Shown: positions 9,922-20,458 of the stretch, piece by piece | Numbering within the stretch: position 1 is the first letter of the stretch | Layout: each line of letters starts with the position of its first letter | Translations under genes and position numbers: made by a program | The notes under the pieces: generated by a model | Databases searched by the model: none | Told to the model about the DNA's origin: nothing | The model's input: the letters and a program-made list of their open reading frames with translations, nothing else | From: Desulfacinum infernum DSM 9756 | GTDB lineage: Bacteria; Desulfobacterota; Syntrophobacteria; Syntrophobacterales; DSM-9756 | Assembly (NCBI RefSeq): GCF_900129305.1 | Contig: NZ_FQVB01000017.1 | Coordinates: 1-64,000 of the forward strand | Direction: 5' to 3' | Length of the DNA: 64,000 nt

Positions 9922-10377
9922 TCAGAACTTCACGGTCTTGATGATCGACTCGTATTCCTGGACCTCCTCCGGAGTGAGTTCGCGCCGGAGGAGTTTCCTG
10001 TTCACCAGGATGGGACATTTTTCGTGCAGGGCCAGAGCCACGGCATCGCTGGGCCGGCTGTCGAAGACCACCTCCTCCCCGTTGATCTCGGCCACGATCC
10101 GTGCATAGTAGGTGTTCTCCTTCATGGTGTAGATCTCCACCCGAAGGAACCGCACCCCGGCCCGCTCCAGGATCGTGAGATAGGTGTCGTGGGTCAGGGG
10201 ACGCTTGGGTTCCACGAACCCCTTTTCCTTGGCGATGGCCGTGATCTCGCTGTCCCCCACGAACATGAGGAAGTACTGGCCGGCGTCCTCCGATTCCTTC
10301 AGGATCACCATGTTGCCCTGCTGCCGGTCCGTCTTGATGTAGACCTCGTTGGCCACTATGAAATCACTGTTTTCCAT
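9922..10377 (-). CDS. Bifunctional nuclease family protein (DUF151)
   Basis: 151 residues matching the BFN/DUF151 family throughout. Typical motifs are RPLTHDTYLTIL, the conserved segment ending DSRPSDAVALAL, and a basic C-terminal third. Plant members have been reported to cleave RNA and DNA; the bacterial role is unsettled and may be regulatory. The start at 10377 has GGAGG seven bases upstream. It is convergent with the DHH-CBS gene, separated by only 62 bases. The upstream side carries a tandem heptamer array (10475-10523). Confidence 0.85.
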   Translation of the reverse strand: MENSDFIVANEVYIKTDRQQGNMVILKESEDAGQYFLMFVGDSEITAIAKEKGFVEPKRPLTHDTYLTILERAGVRFLRVEIYTMKENTYYARIVAEINGEEVVFDSRPSDAVALALHEKCPILVNRKLLRRELTPEEVQEYESIIKTVKF

Positions 10378-10474
10378 CGAGCCACCTCCTTCGGGGTCCC
10401 GTTGGTTGCCGATGCCGCTTTTCGCGTTTCCTGGAATTATAAGGACAAGGGGCGGGAATCGTAAATCGTAAATC

Positions 10475-10523
10475 GTGAGTGGTGAGTGGTGAGTGGTGAG
10501 TGGTGAGTGGTGAGTGGTGAGTG
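10475..10523. repeat. Tandem heptamer array, seven copies of GTGAGTG
   Basis: Seven perfect head-to-tail copies of the 7-mer GTGAGTG, followed by diverging GTGGGGC units to about 10550. Related degenerate CACTCAT arrays occur at 26657, 45676, 50022 and 53356, always at gene ends. Confidence 0.9.
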
Positions 10524-10738
10524 GGGCGTGGGGCGTGGGGAGTCGGTGGTCGGGGGTGCGGAAGATCCCTCCCCCTTTTTCCAAAGGGGGGGCCGGGGGG
10601 AGATCGGTCCCCATGGATGAGTATGGGAAAAGGGCCATTGACATTACCGACGAGTGGTTTTAGAAGCCGTAAACGAAATGGTCCTGTCACAGGAATATCA
10701 ACCTATCAAGTGAAGCGAATCGGAGGAGGTGGATCATC

Positions 10739-11122
10739 ATGCGCATCTGTTTCCCGGTATCTCAAGAAAAGGGGTGGGAAAGCCCCGTCTTCGGTCATTT
10801 CGGGTCGGCGCCGGCCTTTGTGATCGTGGATACGGACAGCGGGCAACTGGAGGAGGTGACAAACGGGGATCTTCATCACGCCCATGGCATGTGCCAGCCC
10901 CTGAAGGCCCTGGGAGGCCGACAGGTGGACGGTGTGGCGGTGGGAGGCATCGGCATGGGCGCCCTCATGAAGCTCCAGGCCCAGGGAATCACGGTCTATC
11001 GGGCCGTGGAAGGGACCGTAAAGGACAACCTGGCCATGCTCAAGGAAGGGAAGCTGCCCGTCTTCTCGTCGGATTGGACCTGCGCCGGCCATGGCCATGC
11101 GGGAGGTTGCGCCCATCGCTAG
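10739..11122 (+). CDS. NifX/NifB-type Fe-Mo cofactor-related small protein
   Basis: 127 residues with the dinitrogenase iron-molybdenum cofactor biosynthesis fold: opening RICFPVS, a GHFGSAPAFVIVD strand-helix unit, GVAVGGIGMGALMKL, and a His/Cys-rich tail (CAGHGHAGGCAH). Such stand-alone proteins in anaerobes often sit near MRP/NBP35-type scaffold ATPases or FmdB proteins. Here a FmdB-type gene follows 73 bases later. The tail could bind metal. No nif genes are in view, so a nitrogenase role is not supported. The ATG is preceded by GGAGGAGGTGG, one of the strongest ribosome sites in the window. Confidence 0.82.
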   Translation: MRICFPVSQEKGWESPVFGHFGSAPAFVIVDTDSGQLEEVTNGDLHHAHGMCQPLKALGGRQVDGVAVGGIGMGALMKLQAQGITVYRAVEGTVKDNLAMLKEGKLPVFSSDWTCAGHGHAGGCAHR

Positions 11123-11195
11123 CGCCCTGCGGACACATTGCTGCGCGGGGGTGGTTTCCCGCCGGCGTTTCCGGCGGGATACGGGAAGGATAGCA

Positions 11196-11444
11196 ATGCC
11201 GATTTACGAATACGTATGCGGTCGGTGCGGCCGGGTTTCGGAACACCTGGTCTTCGGGGGTTCCGAACCGACGGTGTGCACCCATTGTGGAAGCGGGGCC
11301 CTCCACAGGCTCTTGTCGGCTCCGTCTCCGGCCTCGGGGAGTCGTCCGGCCCATCGGGTGGCGAGTGCCGGCGACACGGGGTGCTGCGGTTCCAGCCCGG
11401 GCACCCGGGGATGTGTTCCCGGGTCCTGCTGCGGAAAGGCCTAG
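11196..11444 (+). CDS. FmdB-type zinc-ribbon protein
   Basis: 82 residues. The N-terminal 40 are the FmdB zinc ribbon: MPIYEYVCGRCG followed by CTHCGS, giving two CxxC knuckles. The rest is Gly/Ser/Cys-rich (DTGCCGSSPG, GSCCGKA). The family is named after a formamidase regulatory protein, but most bacterial members are uncharacterised. ATG 11196 has GGGAAGGA upstream. The stop TAG (11442-11444) is formed at the left edge of a MITE-like repeat, so the natural C-terminus may have been altered by insertion. It follows the NifX-like gene and is probably cotranscribed. Confidence 0.8.
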   Translation: MPIYEYVCGRCGRVSEHLVFGGSEPTVCTHCGSGALHRLLSAPSPASGSRPAHRVASAGDTGCCGSSPGTRGCVPGSCCGKA

Positions 11445-11658
11445 AGCCCTTCGAAAACGGTACGGACGACCGTTCTTCTCGCACCGCAGCCCTTTAGGGC
11501 TGCGGAAGAGCCCCCGGCGTCGGGTGGGCATTCGGGTATTGCGTGTCAATTCCAGGGGGTGCGTCGGCCCTTTCCCGTGGGGCTAAAGCCCCGCGGCTAC
11601 GAAAAGAACGGGAATCCTCCGGCTTCCTGAGCCGGGGTGACATTCTCGGATAAAGTCC
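11441..11658. mobile_element. Long MITE-like element
   Basis: About 218 bp. It starts CTAGAGCCCTTCGAAAAC and ends GACATTCTCGGATAAAGTCC, degraded versions of the inverted ends seen in better copies (30708-30928). Inside are the usual two stem-loops: GCAGCCCTTTAGGGCTGCGG and a GGGGCTAAAGCCCCGCGGCTACG arm. There is no open frame, so it is non-autonomous. Confidence 0.65.
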
Positions 11659-11670
11659 CACCGAGCGGGG

Positions 11671-11782
11671 CAAGACAACGAAGGATGAAACGCACCTTTT
11701 GGAAGCCGGCTCCTGTAGGGGCGAATGATTCTTCGCCCCTACAGGCCGCGGGCACGAACGGTGCGGGGTCGCGTTTCATATG
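11671..11782. repeat. Palindromic repeat with conserved flanks
   Basis: The CTGTAGGGGCGAA palindrome (11712-11743) with about 40 conserved bases on each side (GACAACGAAGGATGAAACGC before, GTCGCGTTTCATATGAG after). The same extended unit is at 21453-21566 and 30303-30412, so the repeat is larger than the palindrome. The flanking bases to 11897 hold nothing recognisable. Confidence 0.75.
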
Positions 11783-11897
11783 AGTTCCCGGCGGACCGAA
11801 GCCCTGGCGGCCGGCTTTCGTAGATCCCGGTTCGGCCGGCGATCCGGAGTGCTTCCGCCCTGCAGGGGCTTTCGGGCGCCGCGGTGCAGGGGTTCCG

Positions 11898-13378
<1,481 letters not shown>

Positions 13379-13382
<4 letters not shown>

Positions 13383-13870
13383 GAAACCGCTCCTTCCTCT
13401 CTCTTTTCGATCAGGACCACGGCATAGGCGGCGATACCCTCCCTTCTGCCGACGAATCCAAGCCCTTCGGTGGTGGTGGCCTTGACGTTGACCGCTTCGG
13501 GTTCCAGCCCCATGGCGTGGGCGATCCGTTCGCACATCCGAGGGATGTGGGGTGCCAGCTTGGGCCGTTCGGCCAAGACCACGGCGTCTGCATTGACCGG
13601 CCGGTAGCCGGCGCGGCCGACGAGCCGCGTGCACTCCTCCAGCAGGAGAAGGCTGGAAATCCCGCGATACCTTTCTTCCGAGTCCGGGAAGTGGCGGCCG
13701 ATGTCTCCCAGGGCCGCCGCCCCCAGCAGGGCGTCGCAGACGGCATGCACCAGGACGTCCGCATCCGAATGGCCCAGGAGCCCCCGGTGGTGGGAAATCT
13801 CCACGCCGCCCAGGACGAGCGGCCGGCCTTCGGCGAACCGATGCACATCGTAGCCCATTCCCACCCTCAT
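13379..13870 (-). CDS. ispF: 2-C-methyl-D-erythritol 2,4-cyclodiphosphate synthase
   Basis: 163 residues, typical length. Catalyses cyclisation to MEcPP in the non-mevalonate isoprenoid pathway. The zinc ligands are in GYDVHRF (Asp and His) and SDADVLVHA. The family hallmark ATTTEGLGF is present near residue 135. The start has GGAGG seven bases upstream. It is coupled to cysS downstream (4-base overlap). ispD lies 274 bases upstream on the same strand, separated by a palindromic repeat, so the two isoprenoid genes are neighbours but may not share one transcript. Confidence 0.97.
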
Positions 13871-13904
13871 GGGTTTCCTCCCTCCCCCTAATTTTTTGCG
13901 ATCA

Positions 13905-14112
13905 TGGCCGCCCTCGAGCCACCCCGCGTGGGTGAAGGGCCCGTACCGGGCTGCAACTCGTCCTGTGGGAGCGCCGCATTACCGCCCATTCGCATACACA
14001 GACCGTTTCCTTTTGCCTCAAACCCCCTCACGGAGGTGCGTGACAGCGAAGGATGAAATGCACCTTTCGGAAGCTGACCGCTGTAGGGGCGAATGATCAT
14101 TCTCCCCTATAG
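13905..14112. repeat. Repeat remnants between ispF and ispD
   Basis: A degenerate copy of the approximately 300 bp composite repeat. It contains the CACCCCGCGTGGGTGAA segment, a TGTGGGAGCGCC fragment, the GTGACAGCGAAGGATGAAA flank, and the palindrome CTGTAGGGGCGAA / TTCTCCCCTATAG (14081-14112) with mismatches in the right arm. No gene seen. Confidence 0.7.
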
Positions 14113-14144
14113 TTCCGTGTGCGGATGGTATCCGGTCATGTTTC

Positions 14145-14888
14145 CTATAGACTCCCCGACCGTGATCCGTCGCGGGCGGTGTCCTTCAGGTGTTGCCAGG
14201 CCCAGCGGAGGTCCTCCGGGGTGGTGATCTTTACGTTGGTGCGCTCCCCCTCCACCACGGCCACCGCCATTCCCAGCTCTTCCACCAGGGCGGCGTCGTC
14301 GGTGGCCTGAAGGCCCTCCTTTGCCGCTCTTTCGTAGGCCGTGAGAAGGATGTCCCGTCGGAAGACCTGCGGGGTCTGCGCGAGCCACACACGACGGCGG
14401 TCCAGGGTCTTTTCCACGCGGCCGTTTCGGACCAGCTTGACCGTGTCCACGGCGGGGCAGGCGCAGACGGCGGCGCCCGTCTCCCGGGCGGCTTCCAGGG
14501 TGCGCCGGAAGAGATCCGGGGAGGCGAAGGGCCTCACCCCGTCGTGGATGCAGACCCAGCGGCACGAAGAAGGCAAAACGTCCAGGCCGTTTCGCACGCT
14601 GTCCTGGCGCTCCCGGCCTCCCGCCGTCACCCGGGCGGGACAGGGCGGCTTCACGTCGTCCAGAAGGCCCTCCGCCCATTCCAGAAACGGCGGTGGAACC
14701 ACCACCACCACGCCGTTCAAGAAGTCCAGGCCGTGAAGGACGTCCAGGGTCCAGGCCAACAAGGGCTTTCCCTCCAGGTGGTGGAACTGCTTGGGGTGGG
14801 GAAGGCCCATGCGCACGCCGCTTCCCGCGGCGGGGACGATCATCCACACCTCTTCGGCGGTCCCGGGCCCCCTGGTGCCGTTTTCCAT
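14145..14888 (-). CDS. ispD: 2-C-methyl-D-erythritol 4-phosphate cytidylyltransferase
   Basis: 247 residues, cytoplasmic. Transfers CMP from CTP to MEP in the isoprenoid pathway. The CTP-binding start is MIVPAAGSGVRMG with PKQF. HDGVRPF and the late TDDAALVE motif are both present. About 15 extra N-terminal residues precede the usual start; an internal Met at residue 16 could also serve. The gene directly follows rnpB on the minus strand. Confidence 0.96.
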   Translation of the reverse strand: MENGTRGPGTAEEVWMIVPAAGSGVRMGLPHPKQFHHLEGKPLLAWTLDVLHGLDFLNGVVVVVPPPFLEWAEGLLDDVKPPCPARVTAGGRERQDSVRNGLDVLPSSCRWVCIHDGVRPFASPDLFRRTLEAARETGAAVCACPAVDTVKLVRNGRVEKTLDRRRVWLAQTPQVFRRDILLTAYERAAKEGLQATDDAALVEELGMAVAVVEGERTNVKITTPEDLRWAWQHLKDTARDGSRSGSL

Positions 14889-14964
14889 TCCGCCTCCGTA
14901 CGCTTCCGCATCCGGCCGCGCCGATTCGCTCCTGGCCGTTCATTCGTCATCAGAAAAAAAGGGG

Positions 14965-15354
14965 GATTGGAGGAGCGCGTAAGCCGGGTTCTGTTCCCGC
15001 CGGGAAGGGCGGGCCCCGATCATTCCTCTAGGCCCGACGTTACCGCCGGGCTCGAGCGGCCGACCCGGGAGCTTCAGGCGGGCAACCCTCAAACGCTCCC
15101 CTACTTGGCCTTGCTCCGGGTGGGGTTTACCTAGCTCCCGGTGTCACCACCGGGACTGGTGAGCTCTTACCTCACCGTTTCACCCTTACCGAGCCCTCAG
15201 CCGGGCCGGCTGAAGACTCGGCGGTCTGTTTTCTGTGGCACTTTCCTGCTCGTCGCCGAGACTGGGCGTTACCCAGCACCCTGCCCTGTGGAGCCCGGAC
15301 TTTCCTCCCGTCACGCCCGGGGGCGCGACCGGCGATCGGGTACGCTCCTCCAAA
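14965..15354 (-). ncRNA. rnpB: RNase P RNA (bacterial type A)
   Basis: Read on the minus strand, the RNA begins GGAGGAGCGTACCCGATC and ends GCTTACGCGCTCCTCC, the two ends pairing as P1. Shortly after the 5' end comes GAGGAAAGTCCGGGCTCC, the universal CR-I/P4 region. AGGGTGAAACGGTGAGGTA and, near the 3' end, GAACAGAACCCGGCTTACG are the other conserved blocks. About 390 nt is normal for type A. A run of seven U follows the 3' end (complement of 14954-14960), suggesting termination just past P1. This RNA processes tRNA 5' ends. Confidence 0.96.
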
Positions 15355-15363
15355 TCCCCTTGA

Positions 15364-15392
15364 AAATTAGCAATAAATGGAGACAAGTGCAA
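15364..15392 (-). promoter_or_regulatory. Promoter of rnpB
   Basis: On the minus strand TTGCAC (15387-15392) and TAATTT (15364-15369) are separated by exactly 17 bases, placing transcription start at the first bases of RNase P RNA. Confidence 0.65.
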
Positions 15393-15424
15393 GGGACGCA
15401 GGTTCCGGTGGGTTGAAGCGAAGT

Positions 15425-15823
15425 TCAGTCCACGGGCCGGATGTTTCGGCGGGCCCAGCCGATGAGCTCCTCGTAGGTGGTCCCTTTGGGGAAAAACTCC
15501 GCGACACCCAGCGCCTTGAGCTCGTTCACGGCCGTCTCATCGAAGTATCCGCCGGCCGTGACGCCGATGGCATGGGCGCCGTTTTCCTGGAGCCGCTCGA
15601 ACAGGTGCCGGAACTGATCCAGGGTCGCTCCGGGCAGCGTTGTGATGCCGATGTGGTCCACCGATTCCTGCAGGGCGGCGTTGACGATGGCCCGGGGATC
15701 TTCCGATTCGGTGTAGATCACCTCGAAGCCCGCCTCGCTGAAGGCTCCCGCGAGCCGCATCAGGGCCGCTTCGTGGCCCTCTCCGAACTTGGCCATGAGA
15801 ATCCGCACCTTTCGCTTGCTCAT
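15425..15823 (-). CDS. Orphan cobalamin-binding-domain protein with altered His motif
   Basis: 132 residues with the flavodoxin-like B12-binding fold of mutase small domains: RILMAKFGEGHE, then IGITTLPGATLDQF, then GVTAGGYF and FPKGTTYEELIGWA, which parallel the LSILSG, GG and PGT motifs. The usual base-off DxHxxG reads ExHxxA here (GEGHEAA). The axial His is kept, but the hydrogen-bonding Asp is Glu and the Gly is Ala. No mutase large domain adjoins. It may bind B12 weakly or serve as a ligand-binding relic. The start at 15823 has GGAGGAG upstream. Neighbours are rnpB and dodecin. Confidence 0.75.
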   Translation of the reverse strand: MSKRKVRILMAKFGEGHEAALMRLAGAFSEAGFEVIYTESEDPRAIVNAALQESVDHIGITTLPGATLDQFRHLFERLQENGAHAIGVTAGGYFDETAVNELKALGVAEFFPKGTTYEELIGWARRNIRPVD

Positions 15824-15934
15824 AGGTTCTCCTCCCATTCCAGAGTCGGCGTGGCCGTCCCGGCGGCTCGGGACGGGTGGAGCGGCGCTGCGGCGCGTGC
15901 CCGCCCGGTTCGGGCTCCTTTACGGAGCCTCGTG

Positions 15935-16147
15935 TCAACTTCCCTGATACTTGAACGAAATGGCGACCCGCGCCCGATAGGCGACCACCTTCCCCTCTTC
16001 CAGCTTCATGTCCAGCTTGGTGATTTCGGCGATTCTCAGGTCCCGGAGCGATTTGGCCGCCGTCTCCACGGCGTTCTTGGCCGCCTCTTCCCAGGAAACG
16101 GTGCTGGTACCCACCAGTTCAATGATCTTGTAGACGCTTTCCGCCAT
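15935..16147 (-). CDS. Dodecin
   Basis: 70 residues, normal dodecin size, starting MAESVYKIIELVGTS. The conserved WEEAAKNAVETAA helix and the basic/aromatic C-terminal strand (VAYRARVAISFKY) fit dodecins, which assemble as 12-mer shells binding flavin or CoA. In bacterial dodecins a Trp near position 37 stacks flavin. Here the only Trp is residue 19 within SWEEAA, so the ligand is uncertain. Cytoplasmic. Confidence 0.88.
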   Translation of the reverse strand: MAESVYKIIELVGTSTVSWEEAAKNAVETAAKSLRDLRIAEITKLDMKLEEGKVVAYRARVAISFKYQGS

Positions 16148-16329
16148 GGGTGCCCCCTTTCCGACCTGCGTGCCGTGCAGGTCCGCGGCACCCGCCGCGC
16201 CCGCCGCTCCACGCCCATCTCCCCCGCCCCCCTTTGGGAAAGAAGGGAGGCGGATCACGGGTTACGGATCACGGATAACGAACATATAACCGGGCCGAAG
16301 GCGGAAGCGTAGAAAAAACCCGATTCCCT

Positions 16330-17349
16330 TCAGAAAAGGCGCAGCTGCTGGGTGGTGCGGTAGGGCAGCCCCAGATGTTCGAAGGCCAGGCGGGTGGCCA
16401 CGCGACCCCGGGGGGTCTTTTTCAAAAACCCCTCCTGGATCAGATAGGGTTCGTAGACCTCCTCCAGGGTGTCCTTCTCCTCGGACACGGCCGCCGCCAG
16501 GGTGTCGATGCCCACGGGACCGCCGTCGTATTTTTCGATGATGGTGGAAAGGATGCGCCGGTCCATGCGGTCGAAGCCCCGCTCGTCCACATCGAGCATC
16601 TTGAGGGCCGCATCGGCCACTTCCCGGGTGATCACACCTTCCGCCCGGACCTCCGCATAGTCGCGGACTCGGCGAAGCAGCCGGTTGGCGATCCGCGGGG
16701 TTCCCCGGGACCGTTTGGCGATCTCCAGGGCTCCGTGGTCGTCGATGGCGATGTTCAAGATCCGGGCGGCGCGCACCACGATCTCCTTGAGATCCTTCAC
16801 GGGGTAGAACTCCAGGCGAAGCACCACCCCGAAGCGGTCCCGAAGGGGCGGCGACAGGAGCCCGGCCCGGGTGGTGGCGCCCACCAGGGTGAAGGGCGGG
16901 AGGTCCAGCTTGATGGTTCGCGCGGACGGTCCCTGACCGATGATGATGTCCAGCTGGAAGTCTTCCATGGCCGGGTACAGGATCTCTTCCACCACGTGGT
17001 TGAGCCGGTGGATCTCGTCGATGAAGAGAACCGAACGGGGCTCCAGGTTGGTGAGGATGGCGGCCAGGTCTCCGGGGCGTTCGATCACGGGGCCGGACGT
17101 GGCCCGGAAGGGCACGCCCATCTCATGGCTGATGATGGCCGCCAGGGAGGTTTTCCCCAGGCCCGGATGGCCGTGCAGCAGCACGTGATCCAGAGGTTCC
17201 CCGCGCTGGAGCGCGGCTTCCACGAAAATCTTCAGGTTTTCCTTGAGCGTGTGCTGGCCCAGGTATTCCTGGAAAGACCGAGGGCGGAGGCTGTTTTCCA
17301 GCCCCAGGTCCTCCTCCCGGGGATGCGGTTCCACCAATCGGTCCGTCAT
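16330..17349 (-). CDS. ruvB: Holliday junction branch-migration helicase RuvB
   Basis: 339 residues, usual length. AAA+ motor of the RuvABC recombination machine. Walker [10 protein letters not shown], Walker B FIDEIHRL, sensor [10 protein letters not shown], arginine finger region LRDRFG, and the C-terminal winged helix [13 protein letters not shown] are all present. It is 413 bases downstream of ruvA on the same strand. The gap is filled with repeats, so ruvB may be transcribed separately. Confidence 0.98.
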   Translation of the reverse strand: MTDRLVEPHPREEDLGLENSLRPRSFQEYLGQHTLKENLKIFVEAALQRGEPLDHVLLHGHPGLGKTSLAAIISHEMGVPFRATSGPVIERPGDLAAILTNLEPRSVLFIDEIHRLNHVVEEILYPAMEDFQLDIIIGQGPSARTIKLDLPPFTLVGATTRAGLLSPPLRDRFGVVLRLEFYPVKDLKEIVVRAARILNIAIDDHGALEIAKRSRGTPRIANRLLRRVRDYAEVRAEGVITREVADAALKMLDVDERGFDRMDRRILSTIIEKYDGGPVGIDTLAAAVSEEKDTLEEVYEPYLIQEGFLKKTPRGRVATRLAFEHLGLPYRTTQQLRLF

Positions 17350-17351
17350 GT

Positions 17352-17755
17352 GGAAAGCCTTCTTCCTTTGGAGCTTGCGGCCGGCTCCTACAGAAAATGT
17401 TTCTTGGTTCGCTCTTTCATCCCGGCGGGGTGGAAATCCTCGCCATGATCGTTGGGAACGGCTCTGCAACTGAAGGCACAGAGGAATTTCCGTTCTCTCC
17501 GTAGCCGCGGGGCTTCAGCCTCGCGGGAAGGAGCCAGCGTGGTCCCATGACGTGTTGGGCCGTACCCGATGGCCCATCCGACGTCCGGAGATTCCTGCGC
17601 AGCCCTAAAGGGCTGCGCTACGAGAAGAGCCGGCATCCCCTTGAAACCAGAGAGGACGATTCTCTCTCATGCCGGGGTCCCGAAGGGCGGGCGTAAAACC
17701 CGCCCCTACGGAAACGCATTGGTTCCTTGGGTAGGGGCGGGGTTTATCCCCGCCC
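17352..17755. repeat. Several repeat fragments between ruvA and ruvB
   Basis: Holds, in order: an inverted piece of the 300 bp composite repeat (CCGGCGGGGTGGAAATCC, 17427 region); a degraded MITE-like unit with CCGCGGGGCTTCAGCCTCGCGG and GCAGCCCTAAAGGGCTGCGC arms (about 17500-17625); and a GGGCGGGCGTAAAACCCGCCC hairpin followed by GGGCGGGGTTTATCCCCGCCC (17685-17757). No gene seen. The last hairpin lies just after the ruvA stop and could act in termination. Confidence 0.65.
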
Positions 17756-17762
17756 GTCACCG

Positions 17763-18368
17763 TCACCCCAGCATGCGAAGGGCCTCGCGCAGCAGCGCTT
17801 CCAGCGAGGGGGCGGCCTCCTCGCCCAGAGCGCTTCGGGCCTTCTTCAGGGCCTTGGTGGCCTCCGAGGGCCGATACCCCAGGTTCACCAGGGCCGAAAA
17901 GGCGTCGGCAAAACCGTCGTCTCCCGGCGGAGATTCGATGAGAGGCGCCTCCCGTTCGGGCACCTGCAGTTTCAGGCGGTCTTTGAGTTCCAGCAGGATG
18001 CGTTCCGCCGTCTTCTTGCCGATGCCCGGAATCTTTTGCAGCCGCTGCCGGTCCTGGAACTGCACCACGCGGCGCAGTTCGTCCGGCTGGATGCCGGAAA
18101 GGATGGTGAGAGCCATCTTGGGTCCGACGCCGGAGATGGCGATGAGGAGTCCGAACATCTCCTTTTCTTCCGCGGTATGGAAGCCGAAGAGCTGCAGGGC
18201 GTCCTCCCGAACGTGGGTGTGGACGTAAAGGGAGGCCGCGGCTCCCGTTTCCGGAAGATGGTAGAAGGTGCTCAAGGGCACGTGGACGCAATAGCCCACG
18301 CCGTGCACGTCCACGATCACATGGTCCGGCGCCTTGTGGCGAAGGATGCCTTCCAGATGGGCGATCAT
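17763..18368 (-). CDS. ruvA: Holliday junction binding protein RuvA
   Basis: 201 residues. Tetrameric junction-binding partner of RuvB. OB-fold start MIAHLEGILRHK, then two helix-hairpin-helix motifs (ISGVGPKMAL and IPGIGKKTAERI), an acidic linker and the C-terminal RuvB-contact domain (ALVNLGYRPSEATKAL). The ATG overlaps the ruvC stop by four bases. Confidence 0.97.
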   Translation of the reverse strand: MIAHLEGILRHKAPDHVIVDVHGVGYCVHVPLSTFYHLPETGAAASLYVHTHVREDALQLFGFHTAEEKEMFGLLIAISGVGPKMALTILSGIQPDELRRVVQFQDRQRLQKIPGIGKKTAERILLELKDRLKLQVPEREAPLIESPPGDDGFADAFSALVNLGYRPSEATKALKKARSALGEEAAPSLEALLREALRMLG

Positions 18369-18868
18369 CGCTGTTCCCACACCTGCCGGCAGAGCCGCGA
18401 GCTGCGCGAGTGGATGTGGCAGACGGCCACCGCCAGCGCGTCGGCGGCATGGGAGCTCAACCGGCCGGTGACGCCCAAAAGGGTGCGAACCATCTGCATC
18501 ACCTGGTCCTTGTCCGCCTTGCCGTAGCCCACCACCGCCTGTTTGATCTGCAGGGCGCTGTATTCGAACACGGGAAGCCCGGCATGGACGCCCGCCACCA
18601 CCGCCGCGCCGCGCGCCTGGCCCAGAATGAGGGCGCTCTTGGCGTTTCGGGACATGAAGACGTCCTCCACGGCGCATTCGTCCGGGGCCGTCTCCCGGAT
18701 GAGTGCATCGATCTTTCCGAAGATGAGCCCGAGCCTCTCGGGGAAGGGAAGGGACCCGGGAACGGCGATGGTGCCGCTGGCCACGTGCACCAGCCGATTT
18801 CCGTGGCCGTCCACCACGCCGTAACCGGTGTGGCGGGACCCCGGGTCGATGCCCAACACTCGAATCAT
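18365..18868 (-). CDS. ruvC: Crossover junction endodeoxyribonuclease RuvC
   Basis: 167 residues. Resolves Holliday junctions. Catalytic acids are visible: Asp8 in MIRVLGIDPG, Glu in AVEDVF, and the C-terminal SSHAADALAVA. The start at 18868 gives the canonical N-terminus; an upstream ATG at 18898 would add ten residues, and neither has a strong ribosome site. Gene order yebC-ruvC-ruvA-ruvB matches many proteobacteria. Confidence 0.97.
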   Translation of the reverse strand: MIRVLGIDPGSRHTGYGVVDGHGNRLVHVASGTIAVPGSLPFPERLGLIFGKIDALIRETAPDECAVEDVFMSRNAKSALILGQARGAAVVAGVHAGLPVFEYSALQIKQAVVGYGKADKDQVMQMVRTLLGVTGRLSSHAADALAVAVCHIHSRSSRLCRQVWEQR

Positions 18869-18916
18869 GGCGGGGCGTCCGCGTTCATGGGCGTTCATTC
18901 GCGGCTCTGTTCGTCT

Positions 18917-19666
18917 TTACGCCACGGCATTCAGGATCTCGTCCGGAATGTCGAAGTTGGCGTAGGCGTGCTGCACGTCGTCGTTGTCTTCCAGCATGTC
19001 CATGAGCCGCAGGAGCTGCTGGGCGGTCTTTTCGTCTTCCACCCGCACGGTGGTCTGGGGCACCATGGTCACTTCCGCCATCTCATAGACCAGGCCCCGC
19101 TGGTCGAAGGCGGCCTTCACCTTTTCGAAATCGGCCACCGTGGTGACCACCTCGAACTGGTCCTCCTGATCCCGCACGTCTTCGGCGCCCGCCTCCAGGG
19201 CCACCTCCATGACTTCCTCTTCGCTCACCTTCTCCTTGCTGAAGACGATCAGGCCGTGCTTGTCGAACATCCAGGCCACGCAGCCGGCCTCCCCCAGGCT
19301 GCCCCCGTTCTTGGAAAAGATGTGGCGCACCTCGCTGGCCGCCCGGTTCCGGTTGTCGGTCATGGCCTCCACCAGGATGGCCACCCCGCCCGGGCCGTAG
19401 CCTTCGTAGATGACCTCTTCGTAGGCCGTTCCTTCCAGTTCGCCCGTGCCCTTCTTGATGGCCCGTTCGATGTTTTCTTTGGGCATGTTTTCCGCCTTGG
19501 CCGCGGCGATGGCCGCCCGCAGGCGGGGATTGGCTTCGGGATCGCCGCCGCCCATGCGGGCCGCCACGGTGATTTCCTTGATGAGCTTGGTGAAGATCTT
19601 GCCGCGCTTGGCGTCCTGGGCGGCCTTCTTGTGACGAATGGTGCTCCACTTGGAATGTCCTGACAT
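18917..19666 (-). CDS. YebC/PmpR-family protein
   Basis: 249 residues, full length. [18 protein letters not shown] is the invariant family start, followed by [21 protein letters not shown] and [14 protein letters not shown]. Members are reported as transcriptional regulators or as ribosome-associated factors relieving stalls. Directly upstream of ruvC, the typical context. Confidence 0.96.
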   Translation of the reverse strand: MSGHSKWSTIRHKKAAQDAKRGKIFTKLIKEITVAARMGGGDPEANPRLRAAIAAAKAENMPKENIERAIKKGTGELEGTAYEEVIYEGYGPGGVAILVEAMTDNRNRAASEVRHIFSKNGGSLGEAGCVAWMFDKHGLIVFSKEKVSEEEVMEVALEAGAEDVRDQEDQFEVVTTVADFEKVKAAFDQRGLVYEMAEVTMVPQTTVRVEDEKTAQQLLRLMDMLEDNDDVQHAYANFDIPDEILNAVA

Positions 19667-19680
19667 CTGTCGGTCCTCCC

Positions 19681-20277
19681 TTATGTCGGCATCGCCTTGT
19701 AGTCCATGGCGAGAATGTAGATTTCCTTGCTCTGCTTTCTGGATGCGTCGGGCTTGACCACCTTCACCCGCCGGAACCGTCTCTTGGTCTCGGCCACCAA
19801 GGCGTGGAAGTCGCTCCCCTGGAAGATCTTGGAGCAGAAATGCCCGCCGGGGCGAAGCAGCCGGCAGGCCAGATCCAGGGCCCTCTCGTAGAGCAGTTCG
19901 GAACGGGCCGCGTCGGCCGCCTTGATCCCGGAGGTCTTGGGAGCCATGTCGCTCAAGACCACGTCGAACGGGCCGTGGCCGCGCAACAGGGCCTCCGTCT
20001 CCTCGTCGAAGATGTCCCGCTGGTAGGTGATCACGTGGGAAGGAAACCGGTGGGCAATGGGCTGAAGATCAACGCCCACCACCAGTCCTTTTGGGCCGAC
20101 CACCCGCTCGGTGAACTGGATCCACGACCCGGGCGCCGCACCCAGGTCCAAAACCCGCTGACCGGGTTTGAGGATCCGGTGCTTCTTTTGGATCTGTTCC
20201 AGTTTGTAGATGGCGCGAGCAAGATAGCGTTCTTTCTTGGCCCGGTGAAAGTAATGGTCCTGGTATGGATGTGGCAT
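19681..20277 (-). CDS. rlmE: 23S rRNA 2'-O-methyltransferase RlmE (FtsJ/RrmJ)
   Basis: 198 residues. SAM-binding [11 protein letters not shown], the K-D-K-E catalytic set (Lys in [12 protein letters not shown], Asp in [10 protein letters not shown], Lys in FCSKIFQG, Glu in SKEIYIL) and usual length fit RlmE, which methylates U2552 of 23S rRNA. Fourteen bases separate its stop from the yebC start, which suggests one operon running rlmE-yebC-ruvCA. Confidence 0.95.
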   Translation of the reverse strand: MPHPYQDHYFHRAKKERYLARAIYKLEQIQKKHRILKPGQRVLDLGAAPGSWIQFTERVVGPKGLVVGVDLQPIAHRFPSHVITYQRDIFDEETEALLRGHGPFDVVLSDMAPKTSGIKAADAARSELLYERALDLACRLLRPGGHFCSKIFQGSDFHALVAETKRRFRRVKVVKPDASRKQSKEIYILAMDYKAMPT

Positions 20278-20458
20278 TTAATAACCGCCTAGAAATTGTC
20301 TTATTTTTCCGAAGTTCATCTCTTAGCACAAAGACCGGGGCGTTGCAATCGGGGACGAACAGCTGCCGGCGGGTTTTGACACGGCCCGCCCGTCGCTTTA
20401 TGGTGACCAATAGATGGGCGGATTCCCCACATAGCATCCCACACAACGGAGGTGTCTC

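Noticed and set aside
10739-11444. Nitrogenase cofactor operon
   Set aside because: Only a NifX-like small protein and a zinc ribbon are present; no nif structural or assembly genes.
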